The notes: generated by a model not told the origin, from the letters alone. A stretch of 64,000 nucleotides of DNA from Candidula unifasciata (GCA_905116865.2 CAJHNH020008532.1:928487-992486), one strand, 5' to 3'; positions 1-11,633 are shown, counted from the stretch's first letter. Made by a program: numbers and translations.

Positions 1-2270
1 AGTGGTCTTGTCAAATATTCAAGGTGTGGTGCTAGTGGTCTTGTCATATATTCAAGGTGTGGTGCTAGTGGTCTTGTCAGGGTGTGGTGCTAGTGGTCTT
101 GTCATATATTCAAGGTGTGGTGCTAGTGGTCTTGTCATATATTCAAGGTGTGGTGCTAGTGGTTTTGTCAGGGTGTGGTGCTAGTGGTCTTGTCATATAT
201 TCAAGGTGTGGTGCTAGTGGTCTTGTCATATATTCAAGGTGTGGTGCTAGTGGTCTTGTCATATATTCAAGGTGTGGTGCTAGTGGTCTTGTCATATATT
301 CAAGGTGTGGTGCTAGTGGTCTTGTCAGGGTGTGGTGCTAGTGGTCTTGTCATATATTCAAGGTGTGGTGCTAGTGGTCTTGTCATATATTCAAGGTGTG
401 GTGCTAGTGGTCTTGTCATATATTCAAGGTGTGGTGCTAGTGGTCTTGTCATATATTCAAGGGTGTGGTGCTAGTGGTCTTGTCATATATTCAAGGTGTG
501 GTGCTAGTGGTCTTGTCATATATTCAAGGTGTGGTGCTAGTGGTCTTGTCAGGGTGTGGTGCTAGTGGTCTTGTCATATATTCAAGGTGTGGTGTTAGTG
601 GTCTCATCAGATATTCAAGGTGTGGTGCTAGTGGTCTCATCAGATATTCAAGGTGTGGTGCTAGTGGTCTTGTCATATATTCAAGGTGTGGTGCTAGTGG
701 TCTTGTCATATATTCAAGGTGTGGTGCTAGTGGTCTTGTCATATATTCAAGGTGTGGTGCTAGTGGTCTTGTCATATATTCAAGGTGTGGTGCTAGTGGT
801 CTCATCAGATATTCAAGGTGTGGTGCTAGTGGTCTCATCAGATATTCAAGGTGTGGTGCTAGTGGTCTCATCAGATATTCAAGGTGTGGTGCTAGTGGTC
901 TCATCAGATATTCAAGGTGTGGTGCTAGTGGTCTCATCAGATATTCAAGGTGTGGTGCTAGTGGTCTCATCAGATATTCAAGGTGTGGTGCTAGTGGTCT
1001 TGTCATATATTCAAGGTGTGGTGCTAGTGGTCTTGTCATATATTCAAGGTGTGGTGTTAGTGGTCTTGTCATATATTCAAGGTGTGGTGCTAGTGGTCTT
1101 GTCATATATTCAAGGTGTGGTGCTAGTGGTCTCATCAGATATTCAAGGTGTGGTGCTAGTGGTCTTGTCATATATTCAAGGTGTGGTGCTAGTGGTCTTG
1201 TCATATATTCAAGGTGTGGTGCTAGTGGTCTTGTCATATATTCAAGGTGTGGTGCTAGTGGTTTTGTCAGATATTCAAGGTGTGGTCCTAGTGGTCTCAT
1301 CAGATATTCAAGGTGTGGTGCTAGTGGTCTCATCAGATATTCAAGGTGTGGTGCTAGTGGTTTTGTCATATATTCAAGGTGTGGTGCTAGTGGTCTTGTC
1401 ATATATTCAAGGTGTGGTGCTAGTGGTCTCATCAGATATTCAAGGTGTGGTGCTAGTGGTCTCATCAGATATTCAAGGTGTGGTGCTAGTGGTTTGTCAT
1501 ATATTCAAGGTGTGGTGCTAGTGGTCTTGTCATATATTCAAGGTGTGGTGCTAGTGGTCTTGTCATATATTCAAGGTGTGGTGCTAGTGGTCTCATCAGA
1601 TATTCAAGGTGTGGTGCTAGTGGTCTCATCAGATATTCAAGGTGTGGTGCTAGTGGTTTTGTCATATATTCAAGGTGTGGTGCTAGTGGTCTTGTCATAT
1701 ATTCAAGGTGTGGTGCTAGTGGTCTTGTCATATATTCAAGGTGTGGTGCTAGTGGTTTTGTCAGATATTCAAGGTGTGGTGCTAGTGGTCTCATCAGATA
1801 TTCAAGGTGTGGTGCTAGTGGTCTTGTCATATATTCAAGGTGTGGTGCTAGTGGTTTTGTCAGATATTCAAGGTGTGGTGCTAGTGGTCTTGTCATATAT
1901 TCAAGGTGTGGTGCTAGTGGTTTTGTCATATATTCAAGGTGTGGTGCTAGTGGTTTTGTCAGATATTCAAGGTGTGGTGCTAGTGGTCTTATCAGATATT
2001 CAAGGTGTGGTGCTAGTGGTCTCATCAGATATTCAAGGTGTGGTGCTAGTGGTTTTGTCATATATTCAAGGTGTGGTGCTAGTGGTCTCGTCAGATATTC
2101 AAGGTGTGGTGCTAGTGGTCTCATCAGATATTCAAGGTGTGGTGCTAGTGGTCTCATCAGATATTCAAGGTGTGGTGCTAGTGGTTTTGTCATATATTCA
2201 AGGTGTGGTGCTAGTGGTCTTGTCAGGGTGTGGTGCTAGTGGTTTTGTCAGGGTGTGGTGCCATCTGAAA
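1..2270. repeat. 33-bp minisatellite array (copy A)
   Basis: About 68 tandem units, mostly 33 bp long, beginning gtgtggtgctagtggtcttg. Two main unit types alternate in runs: one continues tcatatattcaag, the other tcatcagatattcaag. Occasional 25-bp units lack the atatattca part and shift the reading frame relative to the 33-bp units. Because 33 is a multiple of three, long frames stay open on both strands (11-residue periods such as CGASGLVIYSR). These have no recognisable domain and are judged not to be genes. The array is cut by the window start. Confidence 0.95.
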
Positions 2271-3057
2271 AAAGTTGAAAACCACATGTATAGACTAATC
2301 AGTGCTGACCAGGCGATGTAGTCAATATCACATCCACTGCTTGTTATCTTCCAGATCATTTTCCTGTACCCATGTTAGAATAGGTTTATTTGCCATTTTC
2401 TACCTGTCTCTGCCTGGATGATATATCTATCTGTCTCTCTGGCTGTGTCTTCCTCTGCTGTATCCCTCTCTATTTAGCCTACACTGTCTCCCTCTCTTAA
2501 TCAGAGTCACTATGGTCAAGTGGGCAAGCCATTTGCCTTGTGCTCTGAAAGTCATGGGTTTGACTTACAGCTGTGTTGTTCAGTTCATGAGTGCAATTTT
2601 TATGGAAATTCCTGGGGATCGTGGCCAGACAAAAGGAGTTTGTGCTTTGTGTAAGGCTCCCAACAGGTGGCTAGCTCCTCTGCACAGAAATATATCCCCT
2701 CATCTTTAACTTTTTCTCTCTTACTATACAGGCAACAACATTAACCCACAGTTAGGCAATACCTGATTGAAATATACACATTTTGGGTTAAGATACTTTG
2801 AGCTGGAAAGAGGCAGAATGTGGACATCTGTTACGTCCTCCATCACACGCTAGATCACCCTCTAGGACAACTTGAAAAGCACAGCCATAGGCTGGTTAGG
2901 CTGCTGTACTCCGCTAAAATAAAGATCAAGGAGTTATCGACCTTATTAACATGACTCTGAACGTAAGGTTTATGCAACACCAACTGGATGCAAAACCAGA
3001 ATATATTAACAACTGTTCCTAATTTGTCCTCAAATTTTTTTTTTTTTTATATGGGCA
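2271..3057. other. Non-coding backbone with possible tRNA-derived SINE
   Basis: No gene is seen. Around 2505-2700 there is a possible tRNA-derived SINE head: tggtcaagtgggcaag resembles a pol III A box and gggtttgactt, some 45 bp later, resembles a B box. The same sequence is at 9600-9830 in copy B, where about 35 extra bases follow cctctgcaggg. No target-site duplication was found, so the SINE call is weak. The end of the stretch is a T-rich run (3037-3048). Confidence 0.4.
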
Positions 3058-3285
3058 AATGGATCATCACAGTCTGGTGAGAGGAATGCAACGGCGAGTT
3101 CTTCAAGTAGACGAGGTGATCTGGGAAACGCTCAATGCTCAGAGGACAGGCAAGACAGATGTATAATCAGAATTCTACTGGCACTTTTAGTATTGGAACT
3201 CTGCAATAGCTGCTGAAGATGGAGACAGAGCGTTTATGGGAATGCCCAGAGCGGTGTGATGTCAGCTCGTAAGTCAACTCAACTC
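3058..3285 (+). mobile_element. 5'-truncated LINE copy with target-site duplication
   Basis: A fragment of about 228 bp that ends in a short tail, caactcaactc. It is flanked by the 9-bp direct repeat atatgggca (3049-3057 and 3286-3294), which I read as the target-site duplication. It matches the 3' part of the LINE at 11056-11633: the atcatcacagtc segment, then the conserved piece ggaactctgcaatagctgc through agcgtttatggg. It is also present in copy B (10181-10408), so this insertion is older than the duplication. Confidence 0.75.
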
Positions 3286-3294
3286 ATATGGGCA

Positions 3295-4846
3295 TACTGT
3301 TACTATATTCTCAGCAAGCCTGTATGCACTATCTATCTGAACAGACAACAACAAAATGACCGGTCATAAACAATGCAAACGAAGACAAACATAGACAAAG
3401 ATGAAACTGTAGACAAATAAGAAATAAAAAGCCTTCGTCAAATAATTGAAGCAAAAAGTAACACTGACAACTACAGACAATGACATGTGTATAACTTCAA
3501 ACAAGCAGACTCATTCAGGTACATGGAACAATATCAAACAGTCAATAAAGCAAAAATTTTAAATCTAAATATCCAAATTAATGGCTCTAATGTTGCACAA
3601 TGAAAGTGTTGTATATCCAACATTTGATGCTATTGTTTTCATTCTCTGTCTACTATATGTTATTATTATATTTATTGTTGTTATTGTTGTTACAAAAGAT
3701 AAATGTCTTTTCTTCTAGTAACCCAGTTTGATTTGTCTCATTTCTTTCTGTTAGCCGGCTGTTCAATCCCAGCTTGTCTAAACTGTCTAGATTTGCTGCT
3801 TTTCTGTCCCAGATTGTGCACACTGACAGTTCTAGAAACTCCTAAATATTCTAATTGTTTGTTGTTGTCCAAGGGCCTACATTATCCAGTTCCTACTTTT
3901 CTGAGTGCATTAAGCTTCCAGTTCTTACATGTTTGAGAGCATAAAGTATCCAGTTCTCAATTGTCTGAGTGCCTAAACCACCCAGTTCTGAACTGTCCAA
4001 GTGTCTACAGCAGTAGTTTCAATGTATAAAAGTAAATTACAGGATCCATGTCCATACTTTCAGGTATATTAGGCATATGGTGCTTCCCTCAAATTCTAAC
4101 AGAGCAATTGGCACTTACTGGATCACGTGATCAATTTGACACTGGACACCTCTACTTCCGCAAACATTTCCTGATGCTCATTTCAAGGGGTCGACCTGCA
4201 AGCCCAAATCAATTTTTACAAATCTGCCTCAGCTTGGACTAAAAACTCCAACAACTGGACCAGTCGGCATGTTTGCTAGTCATGATTCGAAAGTGACTCC
4301 CAGTGCACACAAATTCTCATTGTTGACTAATTTAATATTATTATTATTATCTCTCTAGGTACTTTTACTACTTTAATTATGTTATTTTATATGCATTTAT
4401 CCACATGCATTTATCTACTTATTGCAAATTCACGTCTTCAATTATCTATTATTTGAGAGTATTAACGAAAAGTACGATGACAAATTAACTGCAGGCTGAA
4501 ATATGCAAATGTTGAAATCAATTTTGAAAACGACAGTAGTGAGTGCAGACAGCCTGTGATACTTTCAGTTCCATTCTACCGATGATTTCGTTTCGATTTG
4601 TGATAGCTCTCTGTGTAAATATATTCTGACGCTAAGTTCAGCAGTGAATCTTGGATATAACAATTAACAAACAACTTAAAACGGATACAACTACACAATA
4701 GGAAAATTCGCACTGCTTTAAGACTGTCAAGTTTATGAGATGGAGTTCCAGGCCTCTTTTGGATTTACTGTTTTTTTTTTTTTTCCAACGTACATTATTT
4801 CGTTTCTGGATTTTTGTTTTTTAATTACTTGAAATTACAAAACACT
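3295..4846. other. Non-coding backbone of copy A
   Basis: No gene, RNA or clear element is seen. The stretch aligns with 10418-13131 in copy B, which has gained two insertions. Around 4560-4600 copy A keeps the uninterrupted version of the site where copy B carries the element at 12238-12844, and around 3955 it keeps the site without the LINE at 11056. It contains short TTA microsatellite patches (about 4333-4350). Confidence 0.7.
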
Positions 4847-4847
4847 G

Positions 4848-5456
4848 ATGGGAAAGGTCTTGGAGACGATTGTCAACAAACGTCTGATCTTCTTCTTGAA
4901 CCAAGAGAAACTCTACAGCCCCAACCAGTCAGGCTTCAGGGCCAACAGGTCAACCTTGGACCAAATTATAAGACTGGAAAATGACACTAAAGTCGGGTTC
5001 AAGAGGGGAGACAAAACGATGGCCGCCTTCCTGGACCTTGCCCAGGCGTTCGACCAGTGCTGGCGCGAAGGAGCCATCATCAATATCAAGAGGTTAGGAC
5101 TCACGGGAAGAATCTTGAACTATATCTCAAGCTTCCTCTCCGAAAGAACCTTCGCAGTCCAGATCCGAAATGAAGAATCTGACACCCTAGTACAGGAGAA
5201 CGGCATCCCACAAGGGGCGGTAATCTCTCCGACTTTTTTCAATTTGCTGGTAAACGACCTCCACAGTGCGATCACAGATACAAGAGTCAAACTCTCTCAA
5301 TTCGCTGATGACTGCGCACTGTGGATGACCGGGAGCGAGATTTCACAAATAAGAAACGGTCTCCAGCCAGAGCTCAATAACGTAATGCGCTGGATGAACG
5401 AATGGGGCTTTAGGGTCAACACTGACAAATCAGCCCTCATGATTTTTAACACACAC

Positions 5457-5490
<34 letters not shown>

Positions 5491-6185
5491 ATGCATTGAT
5501 ACGAAAAGGGATCGATCAGACTAGAAATGGGAGGCAGGCAGATCCAGAGGAAACTACACACCAGATTCCTAGGGATGGATCTAGATGAGCAACTCTGCTG
5601 GAATAGGCACATAACGTACACGGTGGAGCGGACCAAACCGCTCATTAACATGCTAAAAATCATTAAAGGAAGCGGATGGGGCGCCCACACCAAAACTATG
5701 TTGCAATTTTATATGGCATTTATAAGAGGTAGAATGGAGTACGGCTCCATCGTGTACGATTCAGCCTCCGACAACATTAAAAACAGCCTAGACAGCATCC
5801 AAAGACAAGCCCTAGCTACCATCACAGGAACTGGTCCAGGCACCAGCAGAGCCGCAATGGAAGTTGCACTCGGAGTGACGCCCCTAAATCTCAGGCGCAG
5901 ACAACTGGCCCTCAGCTATTGGATGCAAGCCAACGCCAACCCAGATCACCCCGCCAGGGACGCTTTCCTTCCCAACTTGCACCACTGGGGAAGTGGCAAA
6001 ACCCAACGATTCCAAGAACCAGTAGCCTGGCTCCTGGCGAGAACAGTGGAAGGAAGTGGAATAGACCAGGCCTTCAAGGACACCATCAAAATCATTGCAA
6101 CCTTCCCCCCATGGGAACTGACCCCACCGGCGACCGACACCTCCCTAACAAAATTAATCCCCAAGCAGACTGATAAGGCAGAAGC
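4848..6185 (+). pseudogene. Reverse transcriptase part of the copy A retrotransposon
   Basis: Reverse transcriptase of the non-LTR type, which would copy the element RNA at a nicked chromosomal target. The frame 4848-5456 shows the QSGFRANRST region, AFLDLAQAFDQCW (motif A, Asp-containing), NGIPQGAVISPTFFNLLVND (motif B) and QFADDCALW, the catalytic YADD-box equivalent. A run of about 32 A breaks the frame; the thumb resumes in another frame from about 5527 with RFLGMDLDEQLCWNRHI and GRMEYGSIVYDS. The N-terminal fingers and the whole endonuclease are missing. The element cannot make an intact protein as written, although the A run could be partly an assembly error. Confidence 0.85.
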
Positions 6186-6203
6186 CACACACACAAAAAA
6201 AAA

Positions 6204-7144
6204 AAAAAATAGCAGAAGACTATATAGAACATCTTGTGAAAGACAGCATCGAAATATACACAGACGGGTCCAAAAATGAGAAGGGGAAAGTCGGGGTAGG
6301 CATTTTCGCTCCCCAACTCGGAATTACCAAAAGTTTCAAACTCACTGAAGGGACCGCAATATGCACAGCCGAACTAATCGGCATTAAAGAAGCAATCAGC
6401 CTCGCCCTAGCCAACCCCCCGGTCAAAGTACACATACTCACAGAATCTCTAGCCGCAGTATTAGCTCTCAAAGACCTCAGCAGAGGCTCCAGACAAGACG
6501 TCAAAGAAGAGATACTAGTGGCAGCCACGGAGCTAAGAAACAAAGGATGTGAACTGACAATATGCTGGATACCGGCGCATAAAGGTATAGCTGGAAATAA
6601 AGCGGCCGATTTAGCTGCCAAACAAGGCATCGACAGCGGCGATTCCCTAGACATAGGATTAAGCAAGTCAGAAGGCCGAGCAGCCACCAAACAACTTCTG
6701 TTAGAAGCCTTAGAAATCCAGTGGCGCAACTGCAAACAAGGGAGACACGCCTACAACCTACTAAGAGAACCAAGGCCCCAGCCTCAGATAAAAGGGCGAA
6801 CGAAAATCCCCACCACCAAGCTCTGGAATCTGAGGCTGGGTTATTGGTCCGACGTATACAAAAACCCAAAGTGCACCACATGCAGAAGTCAAAACTCAAT
6901 AACTAACTACCTGATAGAATGCAAGAAACACGAGATCTTACGAAAACCAATCCTCGACTACTGTGAAATCCACAAAAAGAAAGTATCTATCTCAGAGTTG
7001 CTGCACACAAACAGCGACAAAGCCCTGGAGGCGCTAGTTAAACAATACATCAGCAGAACCGCAGGCAATTACCGCCCGGTAATTGACACCACCACAGAAA
7101 CAACCCAGATTACAGCCCCGACAAGCAGTTCGAATCAAGGATGA
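6204..7144 (+). pseudogene. RNase H and Cys-rich tail of the copy A retrotransposon
   Basis: RNase H type I domain fused behind the reverse transcriptase in this LINE group; it removes the RNA strand during element copying. Visible motifs are IEIYTDGSKNEKG (first Asp), TAELIGIKEAI (Glu), HILTESLAAV where most relatives have Asp-Ser, and CWIPAHKGIAGNKAADLAAK (His and last Asp). A tail follows with CTTCRSQNS and a later ECKK, resembling the Cys-rich C-terminus of such polyproteins, ending at a stop at 7142-7144. The frame is open for 302 codons from 6236 and extends upstream to the A run. The Glu in place of the third acidic residue is unusual. Confidence 0.85.
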
Positions 7145-7412
7145 GTCGCCACGACCCAGCCCTGGAGGAGACAGCCAGCCGGCAAGCGGACAGACGGAAG
7201 AGGCCAACGAAAGCAAGATCCGACAGCAATCTCCCCTTACCTAGCAAGCTATCTATCTCACTCACTCCTTCGACCTTGCTTTATGTCCTACGCAGCTTTT
7301 CAAGCTTTCAATCTTCTCTCTTTTTTTTTTTTTTTTTTTTTCATAATCTGTGTTACATCCTCACTACTTCCATACATGTGTGGCCAGAATAAAACTGGAT
7401 AAAGAAATTGAA

Positions 7413-7422
7413 AAAAAAAACC

Positions 7423-7453
<31 letters not shown>

Positions 7454-7455
7454 AA
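7413..7455. repeat. Homopolymer junction A/C/A
   Basis: Poly(A), then about 23 C, then about 12 A, directly behind the retrotransposon 3' end. It is probably the element tail altered by slippage, or a low-quality joint in the assembly. Confidence 0.7.
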
Positions 7456-8235
7456 GCTAAACGCACTTAAACATGTACGATGCGAAAAAATAAAAGCACA
7501 AAAAGATTTTAAGTGGGGACCCTGAAAATGGCCGTGTGGTTGGAGCTCAGTGACAAGCTTTTAGATTTCGATTTGGTGTACAAGGAAGCAGCCAAGGCAC
7601 AATCAGGGACAGAGTGCTTACCAGCTAGCAAAAACCAAAACCTCACACAGACAAAAAGGAAAGGCGCAAAAAGAAAAATCGGTAATCGAGGTGACCCCAA
7701 ACGCCATACAAAATCAAAACGACCAAGAGTCAACCATTAAACAAGGACTTGATATAGTCACCGCTCAACCAGGAGCAGACTGAAAAAGTCAAGGAGTTTT
7801 ATTATTTTTGTTTTCTACAAAGTTCAAGTTCAGTGAGAATTTTCACGTTTCGGAACTATTCAAATTCAAAAACTGTTTTCAGTACTTTTTGTCAAAATTA
7901 AAATACTCAAAATTTTAAAACAATAAATGGTGGTCCAAATTACGTTGGGTATGGAAGCTCGCTTTCCTTCGAGATACGCCTAGCCAGATCAAAGGGAGAC
8001 AGAACAAACAGGAAACATCAAGAAAGAAGAAGGAAGACATGCACCAGTGACAACGGTTTGATAAGGATGGAAGCATCAAGCCCAGAAATGGCACAAACAC
8101 TAGTATTCAGCCACGAAAGTGACGCAAATAACCCAGACCACAAATATAGGCGGAGACTGCTAGCAGCCTAGGCTAACTAGCAGCAGTCTGAACGTGGTCG
8201 AGCTTTTCTTTTTTTTTTTTCCTCAAAAGGACTTG
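7456..8235. other. Copy A-only segment of unknown origin
   Basis: This piece has no counterpart in copy B and lies between the retrotransposon tail and the resumed backbone (about 8240). Two short open stretches on + are lysine and glutamine rich: one ends TAQPGAD at about 7783, the other runs about 7904-8171 and ends YRRRLLAA. They could be remnants of a retrotransposon ORF1, but I recognise no domain. An imperfect palindrome built on gactgctag / ctagcagcagtc lies at 8154-8190. A T run follows at 8208-8220. Confidence 0.45.
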
Positions 8236-8983
8236 GACATCAGTAAGTAAATTCCTGTGGGAAGATTCCTAAAGTTTTCAAAATTTGGTTGGACCGGATA
8301 ACGTGAGGCGGAGGGGAAGAGGGGGGGGGGGGGGGGGGTGGTGTACAAACATATAAGTTTTGCTAAAACGGAAACTAAAGATACCATCGTTGAATGAGAT
8401 CATGGCCCAACAAAACTTCGGCCACATAAAGAGACGTGGTTCATTTTTTTATTACAGAATGTGGTTAGGTGCGAGACTAACACAGGGTTATGTAGCCTGC
8501 AGTACAGCATCAACAGTCAGACTACCAAAAATGTATATCAATATGAATGCACTTTGAAGACACAAGACAAGGGATGGTAGAGACACACGACATCATCCAC
8601 CACTCATAAATATATCTGACATATTTTATGCAAAAATTCCTCTCCAAAGTAGACACAAGTGCTGGTAGCAAGGGCAATGGATCAATAATATATCCACACA
8701 TGCGGGCTGGGTTTTGGAAGTCCTGGCATCAGATTACCACCAGAAACAGGAATCAACAAGTTGCCAAACCCATCAGAAAAAGAAGCACACTTTTGAAAGA
8801 GCACGTGCAGTTCATGTTCGGGCGCCGTTGAATTAAAGGCAAGCGGTTACTGGCATGAGAAGTAAAACGGCACATCTTTTAGACATGTCCTGAAAACTGT
8901 CAGAATGGAAATACATGGAAGTAGGACATTTTTTTTTTTTTAATGATATGGAATGGTATTATAAATATTGGCGACACGCTATT
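8236..8983. other. Backbone of copy A, right end
   Basis: Non-coding. It aligns with 15480-16975. It includes a run of about 20 G near 8319-8338 and a single copy, plus part of a second, of the 23-bp unit (8556-8592) that copy B has expanded into a long array. No gene is seen. Confidence 0.75.
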
Positions 8984-9000
8984 NNNNNNNNNNNNNNNNN
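8984..9000. other. Assembly gap (17 N)
   Basis: Seventeen undetermined bases exactly at the boundary between duplication copies A and B and at the edge of the second 33-bp array. The true distance is unknown and array units are probably missing here. Confidence 1.
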
Positions 9001-9352
9001 AGGGTGTGGTGCTAGTGGTCTTGTCAGGGTGTGTGCTAGTGGTCTTGTCAGGGTGGTGCTATGGGTCTCGTCAAGGTGTGGTGCTAGTGGTCTTGTCATA
9101 TATTCAAGGTGTGGTGCTAGTGGTCTTGTCATATATCAAGTGGTGTGGTGCTAGTGGTTGTCAGGGTGTGTGCTAGTATATTGTCAAGGTGTGGTGCTAG
9201 TGGTCTTGTCATATATTCAAGGTGTGGTGCTAGTGGTCTTGTCAGGGTGTGGTGCTAGTGGCCTTGTCAGGGTGTGTTGCTAGTGGTCTTGTCAGGGTGT
9301 GGTGCTAGTGGTCTTGTCAGGGTGTGGTGCTAGTGGTCTTGTCAGGGTGTGG
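9001..9352. repeat. 33/25-bp minisatellite array (copy B)
   Basis: The same units as at 1-2270, but only a dozen or so, dominated by the short 25-bp form and more irregular, with internal deletions such as ggtggtgctatggg. It ends with the same ggtgtggtgccatctg junction as copy A. It starts at the N gap, so its true length is unknown. Confidence 0.9.
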
Positions 9353-10180
9353 TGCCATCTGAAAAAAGTTGAAAACCACATGTATAGACTAATCAGTGCT
9401 GACCAGGTGATGTAGTCAATATCACATCCACTGCTTGTTATCTTCCAGATCATTTTCCTGTACCCATGTTAGAATAGGTTTATTTGCCATTTTCTACCTG
9501 TCTCTGCCTGGATGATATATCTCTCTGTCTCTCTGGCTGTGTCTTCCTCTGCTGTATATCTCTCTATTTAGCCTACACTGTCTCCCTCTCTTAATCAGAG
9601 TCACTATGGTCAAGTGGGCAAGCCATTTGCCTTGTGCTCTGAAAGTCATGGGTTTGACTTACAGCTGTGTTGTTCAGTTCATGAGTGCAATTTTTATGGA
9701 AATTCCTGGGGATCGTGGCCAGACAAAAGGAGTTTGTGTAAGGCTACCAACAGGTGGCTAGCTCCTCTGCAGGGAGAATCGAGCTAAATGGGATAAAATC
9801 CTGTGCACAGAAATATATCCCCTCATCTTTAACTTTTTCTCTCTCTTACTATACAGGCAACAACATTAACCCACAGTTAGACAATACCTGATTGAAATAT
9901 ACACATTTTGGGTTGAGATACTTTGAGCTGGAAAGAGGCAGAATGTGGACATCTGTTACGTCCTCCATCACACGCTAGATCACCCTCTAGGACAACTTGA
10001 AAAGCACAAGCATAGGCTGGTTAGGCTGCTGTACTCCGCTAAAATAAAGATCAAGGAGTTATCGACCTTATTAACATGACTCTGAACCTAAGGTTTATGT
10101 AACACCAACTAGATGCGAAACCAGAATATATTAACAACTGTTCCTAATTTGTCCTCAATTTTTTTTTTTTTATATGGGCA
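9353..10180. other. Non-coding backbone of copy B
   Basis: Aligns with 2262-3057. It includes the copy of the possible SINE head (9600-9830) with an insertion of about 35 bases relative to copy A. No gene is seen. Confidence 0.7.
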
Positions 10181-10408
10181 AGTGGATCATCACAGTCTGG
10201 TGAGAGGAATGCAACGGCGAGTTCTTCAAGTAGACGAGGTGATCTGGGAAATGCTCAATGCTCAGAGGACAGGCAAGACAGATGTATAATCAGAATGCTA
10301 CTGGCACTATTAGTATTGGAACTCTGCAATAGCTGCTGAAGATGGAGACAGCGCGTTTATGGGAATGCCCAGAGCGCTGTGATGTCGGCTCGTGAATCAA
10401 CTCAACTC
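10181..10408 (+). mobile_element. 5'-truncated LINE copy (counterpart of 3058-3285)
   Basis: The same insertion as in copy A, with the same flanking atatgggca repeat (10172-10180 and 10409-10417) and the caactcaactc tail. Its presence in both copies dates it before the duplication. Confidence 0.75.
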
Positions 10409-10417
10409 ATATGGGCA

Positions 10418-11055
10418 TACTGTTACTATATTCTCAGCAAGTCTGTATGCACTATCTATCTGAACAGACCCTCAAAAAATGACCAATCATAAACAATGCA
10501 AACATAGACAAACCTAGCCAAACATAGGCAAACATAGACAAACCTAGGCAAATATGAAACTGTAGACTAAAACAAAAAAGCCTTATGCAAATGATTCAAG
10601 GAAAAGGTGATACTGATAACTACAGAAAAGGACGTGTGTATGACTTCAAACAAGCAGACTCATTCAGGTACATGGAACACAATCAAACAGTCAATGAAGC
10701 ACCAACTTCAAATCTAAATATCCAAATTAATGGCTCTAATGTTGCACAATGAAAGTGTTGTATATCCAACATTTGATGCTATTGTTTTCATTCTCTGTCT
10801 ACTATATGTTATTATTATATTTGTTGTTGTTATTGTTGTTACAAAAGATAAATGTCTTTTCTTCTAGTAACCCAGTTTGATTTGTCTCGTTTCCTTCTAT
10901 CAGCTGGCTGCTCAATCCCAGCTTGTCTAAACTGTCTAGATTTGCTGCTTTTCTGTCCACAGATTGTGCACATTGACACTTCTAAAAACTCCTAAATATT
11001 CTAATTGTTTGTTGTTGTCCAAGAGCCTACATTATCCAGTTCTTAATTGTCTGAG
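10418..11055. other. Non-coding backbone of copy B
   Basis: Aligns with 3295-3960. A short irregular repeat of the type acaaacctaggcaaacatag at about 10500-10555 is longer than in copy A. No gene is seen. Confidence 0.6.
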
Positions 11056-11633
11056 TTTGGTGCAGGAAAGCCTAGCATATGATACCACAACATCCAGCTT
11101 AAGAATGGAGGTGGAGACGGTCACTTGCAGCTTTCAGCTGGCTAGAGAACACGACACACACACACATCGTGATTGTAACTGATTCAGAAAGCATGCTGAG
11201 GAAGATCAGAACAAGTATGCTTCGTGCAGAGTGGCATGCTTCGCTGCGGAGGACACGAGTGAGGAGTATTGTCTGGATTTTTTCACCGGGTACGCCGGTG
11301 TGTTGGGAAATTAACAGGTGGACAGACTGGCTGGCTCTGCACAACTTGGTGGAATACTGATACATGATAAGGCAGACGTGGTTAGTGCCTTTTGGGAGAG
11401 CGTGTACAATTCAGAGGAGCAGATGGATCACCACAGTCGAGTGAGATTGATGCAGTTGGGGGTGATAAGAGGTTCTGACAGAGGCTCAGAGGAAAGGTAA
11501 GACGGACGGTTAATCAGAATGCTACTGGCACCATTAGTATCGGAACTCTTCGCTGGCTGCTGAAAATGGGGATGGAGCGCTTATGGAAATGCCCCGAGTG
11601 CTGTGATGTTGGTTCTTGAATCAAATCAATCAA
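11056..11633 (+). mobile_element. 5'-truncated LINE with 13-bp target-site duplication
   Basis: The insertion is flanked by the perfect 13-bp repeat ttaattgtctgag (11043-11055 and 11634-11646). Copy A has a single uninterrupted caattgtctgag at the matching place (about 3958). The body encodes RNase H remnants in shifted frames: SLAYDTTTSS, then an HIVIVTDSESML-like stretch, then NRWTDWLAGSAQLGG. The last part reads MGMERLWKCPECCDVGS and a stop, followed by a tcaaatcaatcaa tail. It belongs to the family also seen at 3058, 20955, 22140, 33215 and 37240. Confidence 0.85.

Larger units (their letters stand above)
4848..7412 (+). mobile_element. Jockey/I-like non-LTR retrotransposon, 5' truncated
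   Basis: The element starts inside the reverse transcriptase; the endonuclease and ORF1 are absent, as expected for incomplete target-primed reverse transcription. The left junction is fixed by copy B, whose sequence aaattacaaaacact (13117-13131) continues without the insert. The order is RT palm, RT thumb, linker, RNase H, Cys-rich tail, then a 3' end with aataaaactgg and a poly(A) run near 7410. Two internal A runs (5459-5490 and 6193-6208) break the frame. A target-site duplication was not found, partly because unrelated sequence follows to about 8235. Confidence 0.85.
1..8983. repeat. Segmental duplication, copy A
   Basis: The non-repetitive backbone of this block reappears in the same order and orientation at 9001-16980. 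The matches include the sequence just after the minisatellite (2262 on versus 9352 on), the LINE relic at 3058 versus 10181, the stretch 4590-4846 versus 12862-13131, and 8240-8983 versus 15480-16975. Differences are substitutions plus large insertions private to one copy. Copy A ends at the N gap. It may be a true tandem duplication or a second haplotype left in the assembly. Confidence 0.85.

Noticed and set aside
465..2321. Open frames of up to 618 codons with CGASGLVIYSR repeats, and the minus-strand frames opposite
   Set aside because: The period of 33 bp keeps frames open in both directions. There is no domain, splice signal or start context, and the frames on both strands are products of the same DNA repeat.
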